Shown here: positions 62,299-64,000 of the stretch, in pieces
How positions within the stretch are numbered: position 1 is the stretch's first letter
Layout: each line of letters opens with the position of its first letter
From: Halorubrum amylolyticum
GTDB lineage: Archaea; Halobacteriota; Halobacteria; Halobacteriales; Haloferacaceae
Length of the DNA stretch: 64,000 bases
Assembly: GCF_004114995.1 (NCBI RefSeq)
Contig: NZ_SDJP01000007.1
Span: 1-64,000, forward strand
Direction: 5' to 3'
Program-made: the position numbers and the translations under genes
Notes under the pieces: model-generated
What the model was told of the DNA's origin: nothing
Databases searched by the model: none
What the model saw: the letters and a program-made list of their open reading frames with translations, nothing else

Positions 62299-64000
62299 TC
62301 AGTACGACCGGCTCTTCGGCTCGTACGTCTTACTCTCGCCTTCGAGGATTGTCGGCTTGTACCACAGCTCGGGCTCGCCGTCGTTCCACGAGATGAGCGT
62401 GTGTTTCAGCCAGTCCTCGTCTTTCCGCTCTTGGTGTTCCTTCCGCCAGTGAGCGCCGCGGAACTCCTTGCGCGCGAGCGCGCCCATCGTGAGCGCCTCG
62501 GCGATGTCGAGGATGTTCCGGGTCTCCATCGTGTGGATGAGGTCGGTGTTGAACGTTCGGGACGGGTCCGAGACGGCCACGTCCTTGTACGCCTCTCGGG
62601 CCTCTCGGAGGTCGCCGAGCGTCTCCTCCAGTCGGCCCTCCTCGCGGAACACGTTGACGTTCGCGGTCATCGTCTCCTGGACCTGCGAGCGGATCTCGGC
62701 GTGGTTCCGACCCTTTCGCGAGAGCAGTTCCTCGACGCGGGCCTCGGCCTGCTCGACCTCGGCTTCGAGCACGCCGTCGGGATCGGTCGCTACCGCGCCG
62801 CCGTCGGCCGCGGCGGGTCCCTGTCCGCCGGTCTCCCCGACCTCGACCTCGAACTCGTAGTCGGCCGGCTCCCAGTCGCCGTCCTTTCCGGTCGTGACCT
62901 CGGCCTCACCCATCTCCTCGCCGGCCGCGTGGCGCCCGGCGCGCTTGCCGAAGACGATGAGCTCCGGCAGGGCGTTGCCGCCGAGGCGGTTCGCGCCGTG
63001 AACCGACGCGCAGGCGCACTCGCCGGCGGCGTAGAGGCCGCCGATAACGGTCTCGCCGAACTCGTTCGTCTCGATGCCGCCCATCGCGTAGTGCTGCCCG
63101 GGCTTGACCGGCATCGGCTCCGTGAGCCCGTCGGCGCCCTCGAAGTCCTCCGCGAGGTGGAGGATGTTCTCCAGTCGGTCGAGGATGCGCTCCTCGCCGA
63201 GGTGGCGCATGTCGAGGTGGACGTACTCGTCCTCGATACCGCGGCCCTCGTTGACCTCGGTCAGCTCGGCGCGGGAGACCACGTCGCGGGAGGCGAGCTC
63301 GCCGTCGTTGTTCGCGTAGCCGTGTTCGAACATGAACCGCTCGCCCTTCTCGTTGTAGAGGATGCCGCCCTCGCCGCGGACGCCCTCGGAGATGAGCACG
63401 CCCGTCGACGGCAGCGTCGTCGGGTGGAACTGGATGAACTCCATGTCCTCCATCGGGACGCCCGCGCGGTACGCCATCGCGACGCCGTCGCCGGTGTTCG
63501 CGACCGCGTTGGTGGTGTGATCGAACACCTGTCCCATCCCGCCGGTCGCGAGGATGACGCCGTTCTCGGCGCTGAAGCCGCTGATCTCGCCGCTCTGGAT
63601 GTCGTAGGCGACGACGCCGTGGCAGGTCCGGTCGTCCGGGTCCTCCTCGTCGGTGACGGCTAGCTCCATCACGTGCCACTCGTCGTACACCGTGATTCCG
63701 CGTTTGACCACCTGCTCGTACATCGTGTGGAGCATCTGGTGGCCGGTCTCCGCGCCGGCGTAGGTGGTCCGGGGGAAGGAGAGCCCGCCGAACGGTCGCT
63801 GCGAGACGCGCCCGTCCTCCTCGCGGGAGAAGGGCATCCCCCAGTGTTCGAGCTGGATGACCTCCTCCGGGCTCTCCTGACAGAGGGCCTCGACCGCGGG
63901 GGCGTCCCCGAGGTAGTCGGACCCCTTCATCGTGTCGTAGGCGTGGTCCTCCCAGGAGTCGGCGTCGCGCAGCGCCGCGTTGATTCCTCCCTCGGCCGCG
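62299..64000 (-). CDS. sdhA: Succinate dehydrogenase/fumarate reductase flavoprotein subunit, truncated by window end
   Basis: The reading frame continues to the right edge of the window; at least 567 residues are visible and the N-terminus with the FAD Rossmann motif lies outside. Visible are the substrate region HTMYEQVVKRGITVYDE, GVILATGGMGQVF, FIQFHPTTLPSTG, HGANRLGGNALPELIVFGKRAG and the HWRKEH C-terminal helices. It oxidises succinate in the TCA cycle. A Gly/Ala-rich acidic insert (about 45 residues after ADYEFEVEVGE) is a lineage-specific linker. Confidence 0.94.
   Translation of the reverse strand, partial: AAEGGINAALRDADSWEDHAYDTMKGSDYLGDAPAVEALCQESPEEVIQLEHWGMPFSREEDGRVSQRPFGGLSFPRTTYAGAETGHQMLHTMYEQVVKRGITVYDEWHVMELAVTDEEDPDDRTCHGVVAYDIQSGEISGFSAENGVILATGGMGQVFDHTTNAVANTGDGVAMAYRAGVPMEDMEFIQFHPTTLPSTGVLISEGVRGEGGILYNEKGERFMFEHGYANNDGELASRDVVSRAELTEVNEGRGIEDEYVHLDMRHLGEERILDRLENILHLAEDFEGADGLTEPMPVKPGQHYAMGGIETNEFGETVIGGLYAAGECACASVHGANRLGGNALPELIVFGKRAGRHAAGEEMGEAEVTTGKDGDWEPADYEFEVEVGETGGQGPAAADGGAVATDPDGVLEAEVEQAEARVEELLSRKGRNHAEIRSQVQETMTANVNVFREEGRLEETLGDLREAREAYKDVAVSDPSRTFNTDLIHTMETRNILDIAEALTMGALARKEFRGAHWRKEHQERKDEDWLKHTLISWNDGEPELWYKPTILEGESKTYEPKSRSY

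Overview
The window is chromosomal DNA of a haloarchaeon. The evidence is high GC, strongly acidic proteins, an archaeal translation apparatus (aIF2-beta, aIF5B, aIF6, aIF1A, L39e, L31e, L18a, L7Ae, S28e, L24e, L37e), Dph2, deoxyhypusine synthase, SAMP1, LSm, aRNase J, and TATA boxes about 25 nt before many start codons, as expected for leaderless mRNAs. The style of the Cas6 and the repeats suggests Halorubrum or a close relative, but that is inference.

Layout. 1-652 is an AT-rich, nearly gene-free stretch beside cas6. It holds one CRISPR-like repeat, a short guide, a T-rich stop and a matching TTC-flanked target, which together look like a CreTA RNA toxin-antitoxin module. 653-13.9 kb: cas6, YlbF-like protein, esterase, secreted protein, dph2, membrane protein, LOG-like protein, HAD hydrolase, XPD/Rad3-type helicase, a frameshifted M24 peptidase, aIF2-beta, initiator tRNA-Met, acyl-CoA ligase. 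13.9-17.0 kb: conserved operon rpl39e-rpl31e-eif6-rpl18a-pfdA-ftsY. 17.1-26.2 kb: M20 peptidase, structured RNA candidate copy A, msrA, serS, vapBC, endA, Cdc48-like ATPase, rhomboid-like protein. 26.2-32.6 kb: NikR-like and PadR-like regulators, HAD hydrolase, LWR-salt protein, uppS, nob1, PRC-barrel protein, aIF5B. 32.6-36.3 kb: ModE-like regulator diverging from a tungstate/molybdate-type ABC transporter, then structured RNA copy B. 36.3-44.3 kb: HIT protein, map, membrane histidine kinase, bcp, and a cluster with a secreted protein, an SppA-like protease and a DUF4350-type protein. 44.3-51.8 kb: prenyl diphosphate synthase, RNase J, LSm, L37e, LLM oxidoreductase, 5'-nucleotidase family protein, and rpl7ae-rps28e-rpl24e-ndk. 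51.9-64 kb: beta-propeller protein, beta-carbonic anhydrase, kinase-like ATPase, eif1A, dys, samp1, two TrkA-C membrane proteins, a K+ channel, uracil-DNA glycosylase, a small HTH protein, and the 3' part of sdhA cut by the window end.

Most of the window is ordinary core genome. The most striking signals are non-coding: (i) the CreTA-like locus next to cas6, where the first ten guide bases match a TTC-flanked site except at base 6, the base flipped out in type I targeting; and (ii) two dispersed copies (18.3 kb and 36.2 kb) of a TATA-driven double-hairpin element whose stems covary, one copy carrying a small insertion with inverted ends between 8-bp direct repeats.
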